DNA from: Paraphysomonas bandaiensis
Taxonomy: Eukaryota > Chrysophyceae
Length of the DNA: 64,000 nt
NCBI GenBank assembly: GCA_965644295.1
Contig: CBFFRP010000419.1
Location: 1 to 64,000 of the forward strand
Direction: 5' to 3'
A model generated the notes under the pieces. It ran no database searches. It was not told the origin of the DNA and saw only the letters and a list, made by a program, of their open reading frames with translations. This document shows positions 42,625 to 56,225 of the stretch, piece by piece. The stretch's first letter is position 1. Each line of letters opens with the position of its first letter. The position numbers were made by a program, and so were the translations under genes.

Positions 42625-45600
42625 TCACGAGTTATCACGACTGTAAAACTGAGATGATGTAGACCCGCCGGATTGATGAGACGAAAATTCTGAGTATCTA
42701 ATCGAGGCTCCAGTCTTCGACATGCTTCTCTTGTTTCCACTACTCACAGACAGGGGGGCATTCACTGACCTCGACTTTACAACATCACGCTGGTGTTTCC
42801 ACTTCCCAGTTGTGACATCATGTGATCCGGCATCCACAAGAAGCTGCCTGGCTGCCTTTAGGCAAGAATAAGGCACACGAGAGTCGTCAATATCGAATAT
42901 TGTTCTCCCAGTCCGGTCGGAACCTCCAATGCCTCCCCCCGGTATGCTTTCAAGAACTAATTTAAGAATGTTAGGACCCTCTGGGTAGCTATCTTGGCTA
43001 GTACAGGCTAACTGCTCACAGAGAACAAACAACGCACTTCGCCCAGATTCATCCTCAAGTAGAGGACTTATGCGAGCCCGCAAGCAGGATGATAGGAGAG
43101 TGCGATATGCGGTCATGTCCTCCTTCGGAGGAGGGAAAGCTTGCAGCAGGAAGTATAGCTGCGTATGCCCCTTCGACACTTGTTGATTGGAGTCCCATGC
43201 GGCCCCTACAAAACAATAATCATTACTAAAAGCTCTCTAGAAACAATAATAGACTCTCCTACCAGCCTGGATTAAAACTTGCGCAGCTTTGACCCAGCAC
43301 TTTACAGCACTGCTCCTAGTGCGAGTAGAGGGCTGCGTATGTGAGTGGATGGTACCATGTATTGTAGACAGTCCTGTCAAATTCAACGTTGAATCGTCTA
43401 AAACACTCTGCATATCGCCAGCATCTGAAGTGTGGGGATGGACGGAAAGCTGAGCTGCACGTTGAAGCACGAGATAGAGCGGGCCGACTTGGGAGTTACC
43501 CAGCGGCATCAGTCCATTCACATCACAACCTGATGCAACCAACCTTTCGATCACTGCAGTAGTTGCAGTTCTGACACTGTATTTAATACATAAACCATAG
43601 CATCGCGTATACATAATGAGTTATACCGTGAACATTCCACATGTAGTGGAGTTTGACCTAATGCATTCTTGATAGTAGACGACACTCCACGTTTAAGTAG
43701 ACAGTCCACTACACTCACTACACTTGTGGAAGTGCACACTTGTATCGCCTGTACAGAAATCAACACTACAACTTTGATACTCCAACCTGCTATCACCTTA
43801 TGCACAGCACTGTTCCCAGCGTGATCTTGCGCATTCACCTCCGCACCAAGCTGCAGTAAAGCTTCAGTTGTTTGGATAAGAAGCTTATCGTTTCCGTGAA
43901 AGTGTAGGCCCGAAATAGCCCGGTGAAGTGGAAGGACAGTGTGCGCAGAATCTCGCCAAAAATCAGATACCAGTGAATCACCTCTAGAGCGCACTATAGA
44001 CCGAATTCCCTGAACATCCCCGTCAAGAATAGCCGCAATCAGCTGGTCGATAGGTGTTGTTTGCTGATCAGAGTACAAGGAATTTTCAGAACGCCGTCGA
44101 GGGTGAGAAATCCCGGTGTTAGACGCATAATCGCGAGTATAAGTTCCATTTTGAGAGGAAGTACTCGGACGTCGTGAGCCATCGTGATGCAAATCGTGAC
44201 GGTGGCTGGAGACATCAGAAGACCTATTTAGAGACACCCCATTTGCAGATGGTCGAACTTCACTCCTCCACTTCTCCTTTGCCGTGACACTTTTCCAAGT
44301 CACTGTTTCCAATGGGCGATTAGCGCGCTGTACGTCAAAGCGACTTGATCCCTGCTTATCTTTCGAAAGTTCACTTCCAGCATCACTCGAACGATGTTCA
44401 AAGGCAGCATCAAGATCTTGGCGCAATTGATTTCGAAGAGTGTCTGGAAGATTCTCTATCATCGACAGAAATTTTCCTTGCATTTCTATAGAAATAATTA
44501 ATAATATCCTATCAAAGAACAATGTACTATACTCATATATAAATGCCACGAAATATTAGTTTTTACCACACCTTCAATTCTAGGAAGAGATGTCGTCTGG
44601 TTTTGTGAGTGAACAACACTCATAAAGCTCTCCATTTGCTGCTGCAGCAGAGATAGATAGCTATTCTGCATTTGTTCACGTTGTAAACTTAACTCTCGCT
44701 GAAACTCTAGCTTCAGTCCATCAACATCTATAGGCGTATGTTGAGATACCACTGCTGTGTTTTGAGTCTTCGAAGTAGACAACTCTTGTTGCAAGCGAGA
44801 CACCTCACGCTCCAAATTATCAATTATATTGTCCTTCGCCTACATACACGCTATCAATGATACAATGGTGAAGAATTCAACAATATATACCCTTAGAGAA
44901 GACATATGTTCAGTGACTAGAGACTGAATTTTAACACTATTATCAGAAGAATGTTTTTGACTCTGTTCTGACAATCTCAGATTCGATTCCTTTAGCTGTT
45001 CAGACAGTTGATGGATCGTTTTCTGTGCCTTCAACTCAGAAGACTTTGACGAGCTCTCCAACGAACTAATTGACTGTTTGAGAGTGGAAATTTCACTCTC
45101 GTATGAAGATTTCAGAGACAATAGCTGAGCTCCATAAGAAGACTCCGAGGCGGCGGCAATATCACGCGTCCGCGTATCGTATTCTTCCTGAAGAGCCTGA
45201 TACTTGGATTGTGTCATCTGGAGCATTTGTTTTGTCGATTGCAGTTCTTCTTTATGGCGTGTCATCAGTTCTGCGGTAGACCTCTCATAAGACTTTTCCG
45301 CGTGCTGGATCTGCTCTTTGTGAGTCGCTTTCAATTTAACGATCTCCTCAGACTGTGATTTTAAGTCCTGAATGTACTGCTCAATGCGCTCGGATAATTT
45401 CGTAATCTCCTGGTCTTTTGATAACGCTTTAGTAGTCAATCTCTCTATCTGTTGAGTCAACTCCCCTTTGGCACGATCAGTTTGTATTTTTAGAGAGGTA
45501 ATCTCATCATTATGAATGTCAGTCACTCTCATTATCTCATCTCTCCAAGACTTCGAAAGAGTATCCAACTCAGCTTTGTGTTCATCTGAAGCTACTAACA

Positions 45601-48600
45601 ATGCCTCTTCGATGCTCTTTTTTCGTTTCTCTATCTCTTCAACAGATGCCATACGCACAGCATTTTTAAGATCATCTTGTAGTGTCTCAATCTGGCAACT
45701 TAATTCGCGTACATGTTCATCATGGCTCTTTGACATAGTGGCTCGTTGATCTGCAAGTCTTTCTTCTATACGGACTTCATACTCGCACACAAGCTGGTCT
45801 CTGTCCTTATCATGCGACTCCTGTAGAGTAAGAATGCTCTGGCGCAACTTTTCCACTTCTTGGGAGTAATTTTCTTGCATTGTGAGGCACTCAGCATCAT
45901 GCTTCGAATTCAATTCTTTGATCTTATCATCATACTCTCGAGTCATTTGTTCCTTGTCACTGTCAGCAACAACATGAGAAAATTCCAGTCTATCGCGAAG
46001 CTGTTCTATCTCTTTATCATACGTGCATTTCAAAGCCTCAATAGCGTCGCTATGCTTTCGCTGTTCCTGTTGAATATCACGTTGTAGCTTAGCGCTAGCA
46101 TCCTCTCTTATTCGCAAAATATCTTCGCTATACCTAGACTGTGTATCTTGAAGAGCCATTTCTGACTCGGAGAGCTTTCGTTCAACAATGACTAACTGAT
46201 GGCTGGCAGCCTCATGTGAAGTAGTCACATCAGCAAGTTCGAGAGCCTGCTCCTCCAATTTCTGGGAAAGTTGGTCCTCCTTGCAGCGTAACGTTTCTAA
46301 CTGCTCACGAAGTTCCTGTTCTGTGCGGACTGCCTCCTCTTTTAAAGCCTCTACCTCCTGTTGGTGGTGAGTCATTAATCTGTCCAGCTGCTCATCCAAA
46401 GCAGTAGACATATGACTGCGTGCTTTAGCTTCGACATCCATTAGTTTTTCCTCCATGCTAGCAATCGCAGTACTCATCTCCTCATATAAATTTTCTCGCT
46501 GCTCCTTCAATGCAGCCTCATGGCCCAACTTCAGTTGGGCTATGAAGTCTTCGTGCTGGGAATTCAAGCGGGATGTAATATCAGCACACTCTGAGCCATG
46601 ATTTTCGCGCATATCTTCGATTGTTTTCGTCATAGACTTTATTTCAGCGTCATGCTTCACACGAAGCTCCTCTAGTGTACGATCAAATTCATTACTGGTG
46701 GCGGTCATTTCATGATGCAACTCTTCTAATTGCTTCACTCGTACTGCGTCCATCGTTCGCTTTTGCTCATTGAGAGCATTTTTCAGGGCTTCATCGGCTC
46801 GACTTTGCTCGGTAAATTTAGTTTCGGCGAATTCTTGCTTCAAAGATTCTATGTCTTGTGTATGTTGCGCCATCAATCGCTGTTCCTGGGCGTTCATTTC
46901 TTCCCGATGAGCCGCCTCGAGATCTTCACGCAGACTCACCTCTCTCTCTTGCAGAGCCTTCACGTCTTCTGCATGTTGCGCCCGCAACCGCTGCTCCTGG
47001 GCGTTCATTTCTTCCCGATGAGCCGCCTCGAGATCTTCACGCAGACTCACCTCTCTCTCTTGCAGAACCTTCACGTCTTCTGCATGTTGCGCCCGCAACC
47101 GCTGTTCCTGGGCGTTCATTTCTTCCCGATGAGCTGCCTCGAGATCTTCGCGCAGACTCACCTCTCTCTCTTGCAGAGCCTTCACGTCTTCTGCATGTTG
47201 CGCCCGCAACCGCTGCTCCTGGGCGTTCATTTCTTCCCGATGAGCTGCCTCGAGATCTTCACGCAGACTCACCTCTTTCTCTTTGAGACAATGTATATAA
47301 TCCTCCTCCATACTAGATATTTTCGATTCGATTTCAAGGCGGTGCTTATCTAATAGCGACTGTCGCTCCAACGCAAACTCATTTCTCAGTCGTTCCGACA
47401 GATTAAATTCGTTCTTAGTCATATTGACCTCGTACTCCTCTTTCAAGGAAGACATTACACTTGACACTCGATACTCTGCATCAGCATTGGCAGTCTCCAG
47501 CGCATCATGCAACATGGCCGCGTGTTTAGCTTGCATTTCTTTAATATCTTCTTCATGTTGCTCGCGTAGCTGCTTCTCATACGTGGAGTGAGTTTCAACT
47601 AAACTTGACTCAAGCTGTTTTATAGCAATTTCATGCTGTGCTTTGAGAGCCGATTCCGTAGATTCCACGACGTTGGCCAATTTCTGCTCATGATCCTGAC
47701 GCAAGGAGTCCATCTCCTTTGTATGCTCACTGCTAATTTGAACACGCAACTCCTCGAGCTCTATGCTGTGCTTCTCATCCAACTCCTGTTTCTGTTCTTC
47801 CAACTTTTCCGAGAGCAATATGTCGAAGGAGCCCTCCATGCTTTCCTTTTGTAACTTTAAACTCTCACCAAAAGATGTTTCAAACTGCTCTTCCATACTG
47901 GCTTTAAGGTTCTGCAATGCCTCGTCTTTATGCCTTTCAAACATTGAGTGAAGCTCATTTTCTTGAGTTGCTAACTCCTCTCTCAGTTGCACAGCATATC
48001 TACTTTCTAACTCCTCTGACTGCTGTGAGAGCGCGAATTCATGCTGCCTATTCAAACGGGATTGCGCTTCGTCATGTGATTTGAGTAACTCCGAAACGTG
48101 AGACTCGTAATGAGATTTAATGGAAGACTCCTTATGTTCGAATTCTTCCTTAAGCATAGATATAGAGTTTTCATATTCCGCCAGCAACTCCGATTTCAGT
48201 GCCTGAACTGTAACGTTTACATCATCCGCATGCTTCGCCAGCAATGACGCGCGTTCTTCGTCCCACTCCTCGTTCAAGCGAGCTATTTCCTGTTCGTGTT
48301 CTATCCTTGCATTGCTCAGAACCTCTTTGCTGGTAATATCCCGTTCACTCAATATATTTTCGATTTCATTTAGACGAGCCCTATCCATTTCTTGTTTCTG
48401 CTCACGAAGAGATACCTGTGCATATATTAAAGGCTAGAATATAGGAAAAATTGTATAAATTATACCTCCAGCTTCTCTGTGAATTCAGAGACAACACTTT
48501 CGAGATGCTCCTGTGCTGCAGCAGCCTCTTCTCTATGAGCCTCTTGCAGTGCCATCATGTCTTCTGCATGTTGCGCCCTCAATCGTCGTTCTAGGGCGTC

Positions 48601-51600
48601 CATTTCTTCCAGATGAGCCGCCGCAAGTTCCTCCCGCAGACTCGCCTCCTTCCCTTGTATGCGAAGTGTATAAACTTCCTCTGTTGTAGATATTTTCGAT
48701 TCGATCTCAATACGATGTTGTCTCTCAAGGGCTGCAATGGCCTCAGCACTTTCGTTCTCTAACTTTGACTGCAACTCAGATAGTTTGAACTCAGTCTCTG
48801 CTCTCAGCTGTTGTTCTTGCATGTCCAAGTGGCTCTCCAACTCTCGTTGTGCGGCCGCATTGGCTTCTTCAAGAGCCCCCTGTAGCTCCAAAGAGTGCTT
48901 AGATTGAAGTGCGACTATCGTTTCCATACTTTCAGATGAGATGCTCTCGCGAAGCTGTTCCATATCCTGCATCAAGCCCTCTAAGTTTTAAGAAATGCAC
49001 TAGGGCATACGTACCTGCTCATATGCGACTCTCATTTCCTGTTTCTCCACCTGCATTTTACCCTCCATTTCAGCTCTAAGAGCGCTGATACGTTCTTCAT
49101 ACGTCTTTGTCAAAGCTTCCATTGCCATTTCTCTTTCTTTATTTGCATCCCTCCTGACAGCCTCGAGCTCCGCGTCATGAGCAGCCGAGATACCTTCTAG
49201 CTCCTCATCGTGTGTCAGATTCAAGCTGTGTCTCAGTTCATCCAACTCGACACTGTGCTTCATGGCCAGAGACTCTAGCTCCTCCTTTAATCTTACCTCA
49301 TAATTTGCATTCATTTCAGTAAGTTTATTGTGAAGCTCACTCTCGTATTCATCCTGTAGTGATAGTGTCACTGCATTCTGTTCTTGCAACAGCTTGCTGC
49401 GAAGCCTCGATATTTCTTTCTCGTGTATGAGCTCGATTTCCTCACGCAAAGACTGTAGGTTCTCTGCTAGCCTAGTCTTGTAAGTTGCCTCACTGTTCGA
49501 CAGCAATTGAGCCTCTTGGGATGCTTGCTCCACTTTAAGATCACGAATTTCTCGTTCATGGGATTCAACAAGACACTGATAGCGCAACTCATGCTCCTGC
49601 CGCAATGCTTCTATCTCTTCGATATGTCGGGACTTCAAGGCGCTCTCCCGAGATTCTTGGGTACGTTTGAAATGAGCGTGGGCCTGCGCAACGGATTCTT
49701 CTACGTACTTTGCACGTCCATCCTCGAGCTCAGTGCGTAGGTCATGCAGAGCACTCTGCATTTCATCTCTATGCTGGATCTCCAACTCAGATTCTCTATT
49801 CCTCAATGCAGTATCTACGGCTTCTTGCAAGTCAACTTCCATCGAATTCTTCAAACGCTGCATTTCCTCTTCGAATTCGGCCAACAGTGCGCTTTGTAAC
49901 CGCTTCTTATCATCCTCGAATTGCTGATTTAATTCTTCCCGGATTTGGTCCATCTCACGGTCATGCTGTGCAGCCATTTCTATTCTTTCTTCCCCGCGCT
50001 CAACGGAGTTGTTTTTATATATTCTGTCAATCACAGCTTTATGCTCCATTTGCAATGTCTTAATTTTTTCATCATAAGTGGAGATAACCTCTGACAATGC
50101 AGTATCGTGGTCATTTCGCATCTTTTCAATAAGTTCCTCGTGCTGCTGGATGGCAATGTTTCTCTCTGCAAGTAAAGTCTCTACCCGCTGTTGATGGGTC
50201 CTATCGGACTCCTCCATCAACTGATAGTGTTGTGCTCGTAACTGCTGCAACTCCTCCTCATGGGAATCTACAAGCCCCTCCCTTTCCTCTTCTACCCGAG
50301 AATCGTATTGCGCAGTGAGCTCCAGACGCAATGTTTCTATTCTCTTGTCATGCGTTTCTAGCAGCTCTGATATGCGGAATTCGTACTCCTCCACCAATCT
50401 CTCCCTTTCGCTCTTGGCCTCGTTTTCAAGTGCACATTTTAGCTCCGTCAGCGTAGTCTCGTAGTGTTCAGCACGTTGTTTCATATCATCTTCATTTTGC
50501 GCCCTCCACTCACTGTAAGCCTCCTCGATAGCTGTTTGAAGTCTCACTTGGAAATCACTTTCAAGACTTAAACTCCGATGATCAAGAGCCTCTTGCAGCT
50601 CTAACTTCTGTTGACTGATGAGATGCTCTTCTTGCCTTCGTAGAGCAATCTCAACTGCCTCTTCTTTCTCGGCTTCGAAGGAAGCTCGTACTTGAGCTAT
50701 TTCTTCAGCATGCCGTGCAGATAATGTCTCCTGTTGAGTCATCACAGCAGAAGACACATCATCTCTGAACTTGACAATTTCTGATGTACTGTGGTCATGA
50801 AGCTCCTGCAATTGCACCGCATGTTCTTTCTTGAGCTTCTCCACAGCCTTCCTGTGAGCATCGTATGCTCCTTCCAATTCTTTTGAATGCGTTTTAGACA
50901 TCTCCTCGAACTTTCTACGAAATTTCTTCGAATCATCTTCGAGTACACGTACAGTATCTCGTAGACGGACAATCTCCCTTGACAATTCTTTGTTCCGTTC
51001 CTCAGAGGTTTGAAACTTTAGTAGTAACTCCTTTCTGATACATTCGTTCGACTCAAGAGACGCATTCAATCGACTAATGGTTGCCTCGCGCTCCTCGGTT
51101 ACTGCTTCCACGTTACCGTGTATGTCGAGTAAGCGCCTCTACAATATATAGGTTTGAAATCAATCGCAATAGCAAAGGCAGTAAAAGAATACACACCTTC
51201 AGCATTTCCATCTCACTTATAGCTGCCTGACACTTGTTCTCAGCTACAACTTTTTGTTCCTCCACATCAGCAATACTAAAAATAATATTAAGCTCACACC
51301 TGAACTCCAAAATAATAAAACAAATTTACCGCTGTGATGACTGCTTTACAGTTACCGCAAGCTTGTCTTCAATTTCCCTGCCAATACAGAGTTAAGAACA
51401 TATACGACCTGTGACGAGTGCTCTCACTTTACAGCATCATTGAGACGAACTTTCAGCCGCTTATTTTCATTTTCAAGAGAGTGTATAGTATGTTGATTAT
51501 CTTGCTCCAATTGAGAATACTCTGTCTTGAGCTGAAATTGCAGTATTCAATCAGTTTAATAAATAAAGAACAAGTGATACTCACTCTATTCAATTCCGAT

Positions 51601-54334
51601 CGCGCTAGGGACAATTCTTTTTCTACTGAATTTACACGCCCCATTAACTCCGCGTTGCGAGAGTTACTCGTCAATGCGTCTCGAGTTGCAGAACTTACTG
51701 CTTCCTAAACACAAGAAATTATTACAAACAAAAATAACTTCAAACTCTAGATGTGACCTTTAGAGACGCCAACTCTCTGTCATGACTCTCTTTCTCACTT
51801 TTCATTGAACTGATTGCTTTACCATTCTATAGTAAAGACACAATGAAAAATATAATAATAGCGAGCATTGAACTGCACTATACCTCTTCCAACTTTTGCC
51901 TAGCCAACAAAAGGTCTTCTTTCAGCTTCCGGTTTGTCGTTACAGACTCACTTAAGTTATTGGAAACAGCACTATTAATGGACCGAAGCTCATTCAGCTC
52001 ATTCTTGACTGACTCCAATTCTTCTTGGGAATGCTTGGCCTAAATCCACCACGCATTATAATTGGCCACACACGAAGTATAATCCCGTGCAGAACGAAGA
52101 AAAATACACCCAGTAGATGTACCTGAGACTGCCACGCATCTGCAACTCTCTGTGCCCTTTCAAGCTGCTCCATTGGTTGCACTACTGCTTGTGAAGTCTC
52201 GTCCAGCGCACTGAAAAAACGAACCATTTACATACCGCCTGGACAAGCAAAATCTGCAACTTTATCCAGACCATTTTCTGGCTATGAGAACTCTAAACAT
52301 ACTCTACTACTACCACAATAGCACAAGGAATCTGACATACCGTTTTAACCAGCTGATTTCTTTTTCTTGCTCAGCAATCTTATTGTGAGATATAGCGAGC
52401 TCCTGTTGCAGTGCTGATTGCAGACTCGAAAGCTTCTTCTTCTGCGACGCCAGTTCACCCGCTTGAGAGTGAATCACTCGTGACATCTGGGACTCCAAGG
52501 CTGCCTTCTCCTTTTCATTTGCCTCATGCAGTTCCTGTAGTCGACTCTTGAGAACAGCATTTTCCTTCGCGTCTCGCATCTGAACGCTGCGAAGACGATC
52601 GAACTCCATTGACCGGGCATCCAGACGAGTCCTAAGTACAAATTTATAATTCGTAGTTCTAAAGTGATAGCTTCAATACAATAGTTCTACCTTAGTCTCT
52701 CAATCTCCTCTGATACTGCATGGATACCGGAATCTCCAATGACATCTCTGTTAACCAGTGATCTGTTCCGCACCTGGTCACAGTAAAGTCATCTCAAAAT
52801 ACAAACGATATACACTAATTTACAGTATATAAGCAAACTCGCATACCTTCTTCGCCCGGGATGCATATTTTAGCGATACCATTGTCTGGTGATAGTACTC
52901 GGAAAGCATATGCACAGTTGTGATCATGATTGTCTTCGAATTTCCTCCCAGGGAGTCCTTCAGAAGGTGGGTAAGCTTGCTATCCCTATATGGCACAGGA
53001 ACAATTGAAGGAGAGTTGTTTGTGGGAGAACGTGGAGCCATGCCCTTTCCACCTCGAGGAGAGGAAGCGGAAGACATCTGTTGCATCATGGCAGCTGCGT
53101 TGCGGGAGAGCGCGGATAGTACATTCCCTATCATGCAAACTTAGTGAACAGCGAAAAGCATTATATCACATTACCAAGAGCAGTAAGAGAGAGATTAATG
53201 TTTTGGGTTTCTATAAGAGTATCTCCCTCGGCGCCCGACATGGCTACCCGTTCGCTTCCTGCAAGGTCAACTAGATGAATTTTACCCAAACGTAACTCTG
53301 CGGGCTGATCGCTGCCAGTTGGTTCTTCGACTGCAGTGGTATCGCGTCGACCTAGACGACTCTCAACGTGTAAAGTAAGTATCGCATGGCTCCTGAATAA
53401 CTACATCAGTGGAGCCAAGCACCATTCAGAGCACTAACCTAGAGGATATGTCATTACACTGCGTTGATCCTGTCGCTCTTCCTTTATTTCCTCGGTTGAT
53501 GAGTTTAAACGCCTCCTGGGCAGTAGTCACAGGAATACGCAAATTGTGGCCGGCAAGAAACACCCCAGCGCTCTGGCTCTCACGAACCTCGATCTTGTCC
53601 GACCTATATAGTGAGATGCATTATTTTACGCAATGTAGATGCAATTCATTTCACCTAGATGAAGCAATGTTTGGATGAATCGTAGTAGGGGATGTGGAAC
53701 GGCCAGGAGGACGATCATCATGCGAGGTATCTAAATCCTTCGAAGCAAACTCCAATAAATTCCTAACATCACGTTTTAGATTTAAACTTGTGTCCCACGC
53801 ACCGCAGTACCTGAAGTTATTGTTGTACAACTCGACAAAGCTCAGTCGAACATAGAAGAACACGTCCTTTTCTTGGGCTGCTGTTGCCTCAATTATTGAG
53901 AATATTTCTGAGATAGCCCTAGGAATGATTCCAGGTGCAGCACTGGTTCCGGTCATAGTGTATGTCTTTCCGCTGCCCGTGCAACCAAGGGCAAATATAG
54001 TTGTGTTGTACCCTTGAATAGTGGCCCGAACATGCTGACTAACTCGTTCATACACATCCTCTTGAGTGCAATCAGGCGAAAATATCGTATCATACGTAAA
54101 AATCTTGTCATCAACGGCAGGCACACTCTTCCTTGACCCATGAGCTCCATCAGGGGGTGTTATCCGTATGGTTTTATCATCTATAGCAGTCAAACACTTC
54201 GACACTTCAAATGATCCATTAGTAGATGATTTTAATCCACGTGATCCACTATTACGTAATAAATCAGGTCGAACACGTATAAAAACTTGTACTGGTTCAA
54301 CTGATGAAGCCGTAGGATCGTCCCTGACTGGCAT
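42625..54334 (-). CDS. Giant kinesin with coiled-coil stalk and ankyrin-repeat tail
   Basis: Exons (high to low): 54334-53811, 53762-53655, 53603-53439, 53392-53175, 53128-52846, 52773-52691, 52631-52341, 52210-52123, 52039-51884, 51826-51758, 51704-51585, 51531-51433, 51377-51330, 51275-51197, 51138-49015, 48978-48466, 48415-44891, 44839-44572, 44485-43627, 43576-43263, 43205-42625. They sum to 10,515 bases, 3,504 residues, in phase. The N-terminal motor (to about 433) has P-loop GCTGSGKT at 117, switch I SSRSH, switch [11 protein letters not shown] and [16 protein letters not shown], then a neck with [18 protein letters not shown]. Residues 470-2950 are almost unbroken coiled coil. Residues 3080-3330 carry ankyrin-type repeats ([23 protein letters not shown]). 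An N-terminal motor predicts plus-end movement, and the tail should hold cargo. No known kinesin family is assigned. Confidence 0.87.
46850..47285 (-). repeat. Four 111-base tandem repeats in the kinesin stalk
   Basis: The word TGTTGCGCC on the plus strand recurs at 46863, 46974, 47085 and 47196, exactly 111 bases apart. Each unit encodes a 37-residue coiled-coil block containing [20 protein letters not shown]. The middle copies are nearly identical in DNA, so they are young. A diverged relative lies in the previous exon near 48540-48660. Confidence 0.9.
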
Positions 54335-55242
54335 ATGTATATATATGTACACAGATATCTATATAAATGTATACATAAGTAATTAACTTCTACAGGAATT
54401 ATACAGTTGAATGAATCAATAAGAACTATCAGACAATCTATAGAGATGAATGAATTGATGTCTTAGTTATATCTCTTCCCTCTATGAGTTAGCCTGATGA
54501 CTTGTTTACGATCGTCGTCCATGTATGTATGTGTATATATATGAGCAGATATATGCGTATTTTATAAGCGTTGAGATTCAAATTTTGCCTTTCAATTTTC
54601 ACACATATATAGAGGTGTGTATAGTTTGGTATATAAAAATAGGGAAAAAATTCAATTTTACGAAAATCAAAACTTGATTTTTGCTACTCCTGATTTTCGA
54701 AAATAAGCCGTCTGATAGCAAATCAAAAGTCAAGGAACCCCACTCATTGGCTATAAAGGCATATCGTGCACCAGCATTGGATTGTTATGATGCTTAGTGC
54801 AGCACAATGGTCATGAATGCACATCAATGACTATGAACTATATATCCTGCCCATTTCCGAGAGAATGTCCCAGTAAAGTACTAGTGTTGATTAAACTAAG
54901 CAATGTATTGGTTTCTATTACAATCCCGGCATAGCAAGTTCTAGATAGATCTACACTATACTTGCATGATCCAAACATGATTAATGACAAACCCCGTGCA
55001 AGTAGGGGAGGAGGGAACTCAGCCAATGCCATACTAGGCCTATATGGAGTCATACATGGCCTTAAGAAGCTCCACATAATCTTGGTTAGGGGATGGGAAG
55101 GTGAACCAGGCCTTGCTAGAATCTGTGCCATGCATAGTTATGAGAAATCCCGCGTAATCATTGACGTGGCAATCGATTTTACAAGCCAGTACTGTGTCTA
55201 CATTGTCTATGTAGAGTGAGTAACAGTCTATTAAAAGTCTTA
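54335..55242. other. Kinesin promoter side and spacer
   Basis: No gene seen. CATGTATGTATGTG at about 54521 lies 190 bases before the kinesin start. An A/T-rich stretch at 54655-54710 has near-inverted words (GAAAATCAAAACTTGATTTTTG and CTGATTTTCGAAAATAAG). The run TATGAGAAATCCCGC at 55139 is shared with 36738. Confidence 0.5.
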
Positions 55243-55760
55243 TTATTAACAATAGGTGTTAAGAATCAGCACCAGCTTAGTAGCTAAATGAAAACAACTC
55301 AAGTTAGATAGACGTCTACCTGTAACTAGCTAGCACTAACTCTATTATCCTACTATTTAACGCTACGGAGGCTGCTTGTGCGTCGCCGCAAGCACCAAGG
55401 TGCAACGCAACTACCTCCGCTCTATCACTCAAAGCAAACGCAGTGAGCAAGCAGAATGTTGACGTACCTGACATCTGCTGACTTTAGGAGATTTGAGTCC
55501 TTAATGCGAACATCCCGGATGCTTGAATTCAGCAGGCAGGCAGCCCAATACCCGAGTTACCCTTGAGGTGGGCCCATTTTAGATGTCTGATTTTGTTCGG
55601 GCCCAAAGACGTCTACACAAGTGACACTAATTAGTGTCTCGTGTACCACACAACACACAAGCATTCGGCTATGAGTGGGTAGAACAATATCTGCTGTCTA
55701 TGTTTACGGCTCACGTTATTTTCCCGAAGAAAGATCTCTGGTACATATCCCCCAAAACAC
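55243..55760 (+). mobile_element. Second copy of the inverted-end element family
   Basis: Begins TTATTAACAATAGGTG and then follows the same order of blocks as 24383-24560 and 23470-23810: ACCTGTAACTA, AACGCTAC, GCTTGTGCGTC, GCAAGCACCAAGGTGCAAC, GCTCTATCACTCAAA, CGCAGTGAGCAAG, CATCCCGGATGCTTGA, GAGGTGGGC, GGGCCCAAAGACGTC and GGCTCACGTTA. It shows what an unrearranged plus-strand copy looks like. No coding frame. The right-hand inverted end is missing or too diverged to see. Confidence 0.65.
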
Positions 55761-56225
55761 CACGAAAAGGTGCGAGTCCGACTTTGTTGAGGGAGTAGCA
55801 GGGTAAGAAAACACACGAATGAAGGAATTTTGTGGCTTCGGGGTGTTGACCGAGCTAGGACTGAAGGTTTATGCAAACCCATTTCATTATTCCTGGACAG
55901 CCAAAGCACACAAAATCTTTCCCTTAAGGTTATTATTAGAGAAATTTGTCCAAACGACGTAGAACAGCGTAAGAGTGCTGACTATGGTGAGTGGTGAGGC
56001 TAGCTGAAATACCGGCAGTCATGCAGTCGAAAACTAAACTTTAATCTCTAAGAGAATTGGAACTATCAAATGCACCAAAAAAATGCTTGTGATGGTAAGG
56101 GTATACCGGCAGACAGGGAAAATAATTAATCCCTAAATATTTCAAATGGTTCTATGCATTATATCATTTTTCTACTTCCAAGAATGTCGTTTTTGTTAAT
56201 TTGAGTTATTATCTCATCACTATAG
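55761..56225. other. Spacer
   Basis: No gene or repeat recognised between the mobile element and the Crinkler-like relic. Confidence 0.5.

Noticed and set aside
43740-43800. Extra intron in the ankyrin exon (GTTGGAG to TGTACAG).
   Set aside because: Its 38-base length would shift the frame away from the downstream ankyrin repeat, while the unspliced frame stays open and total length divides by three.
46730-47353. Two plus-strand frames with regular [20 protein letters not shown] and [19 protein letters not shown] repeats.
   Set aside because: Mirror translations of the 111-base kinesin stalk repeats. The sense strand fits coiled coil in phase with flanking exons.
54335-54352. Kinesin start six codons upstream (MYIYIH).
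   Set aside because: Those codons are translation of the TATG-rich leader. MPVRDDP is the first start outside the repeat. Either choice is in frame.
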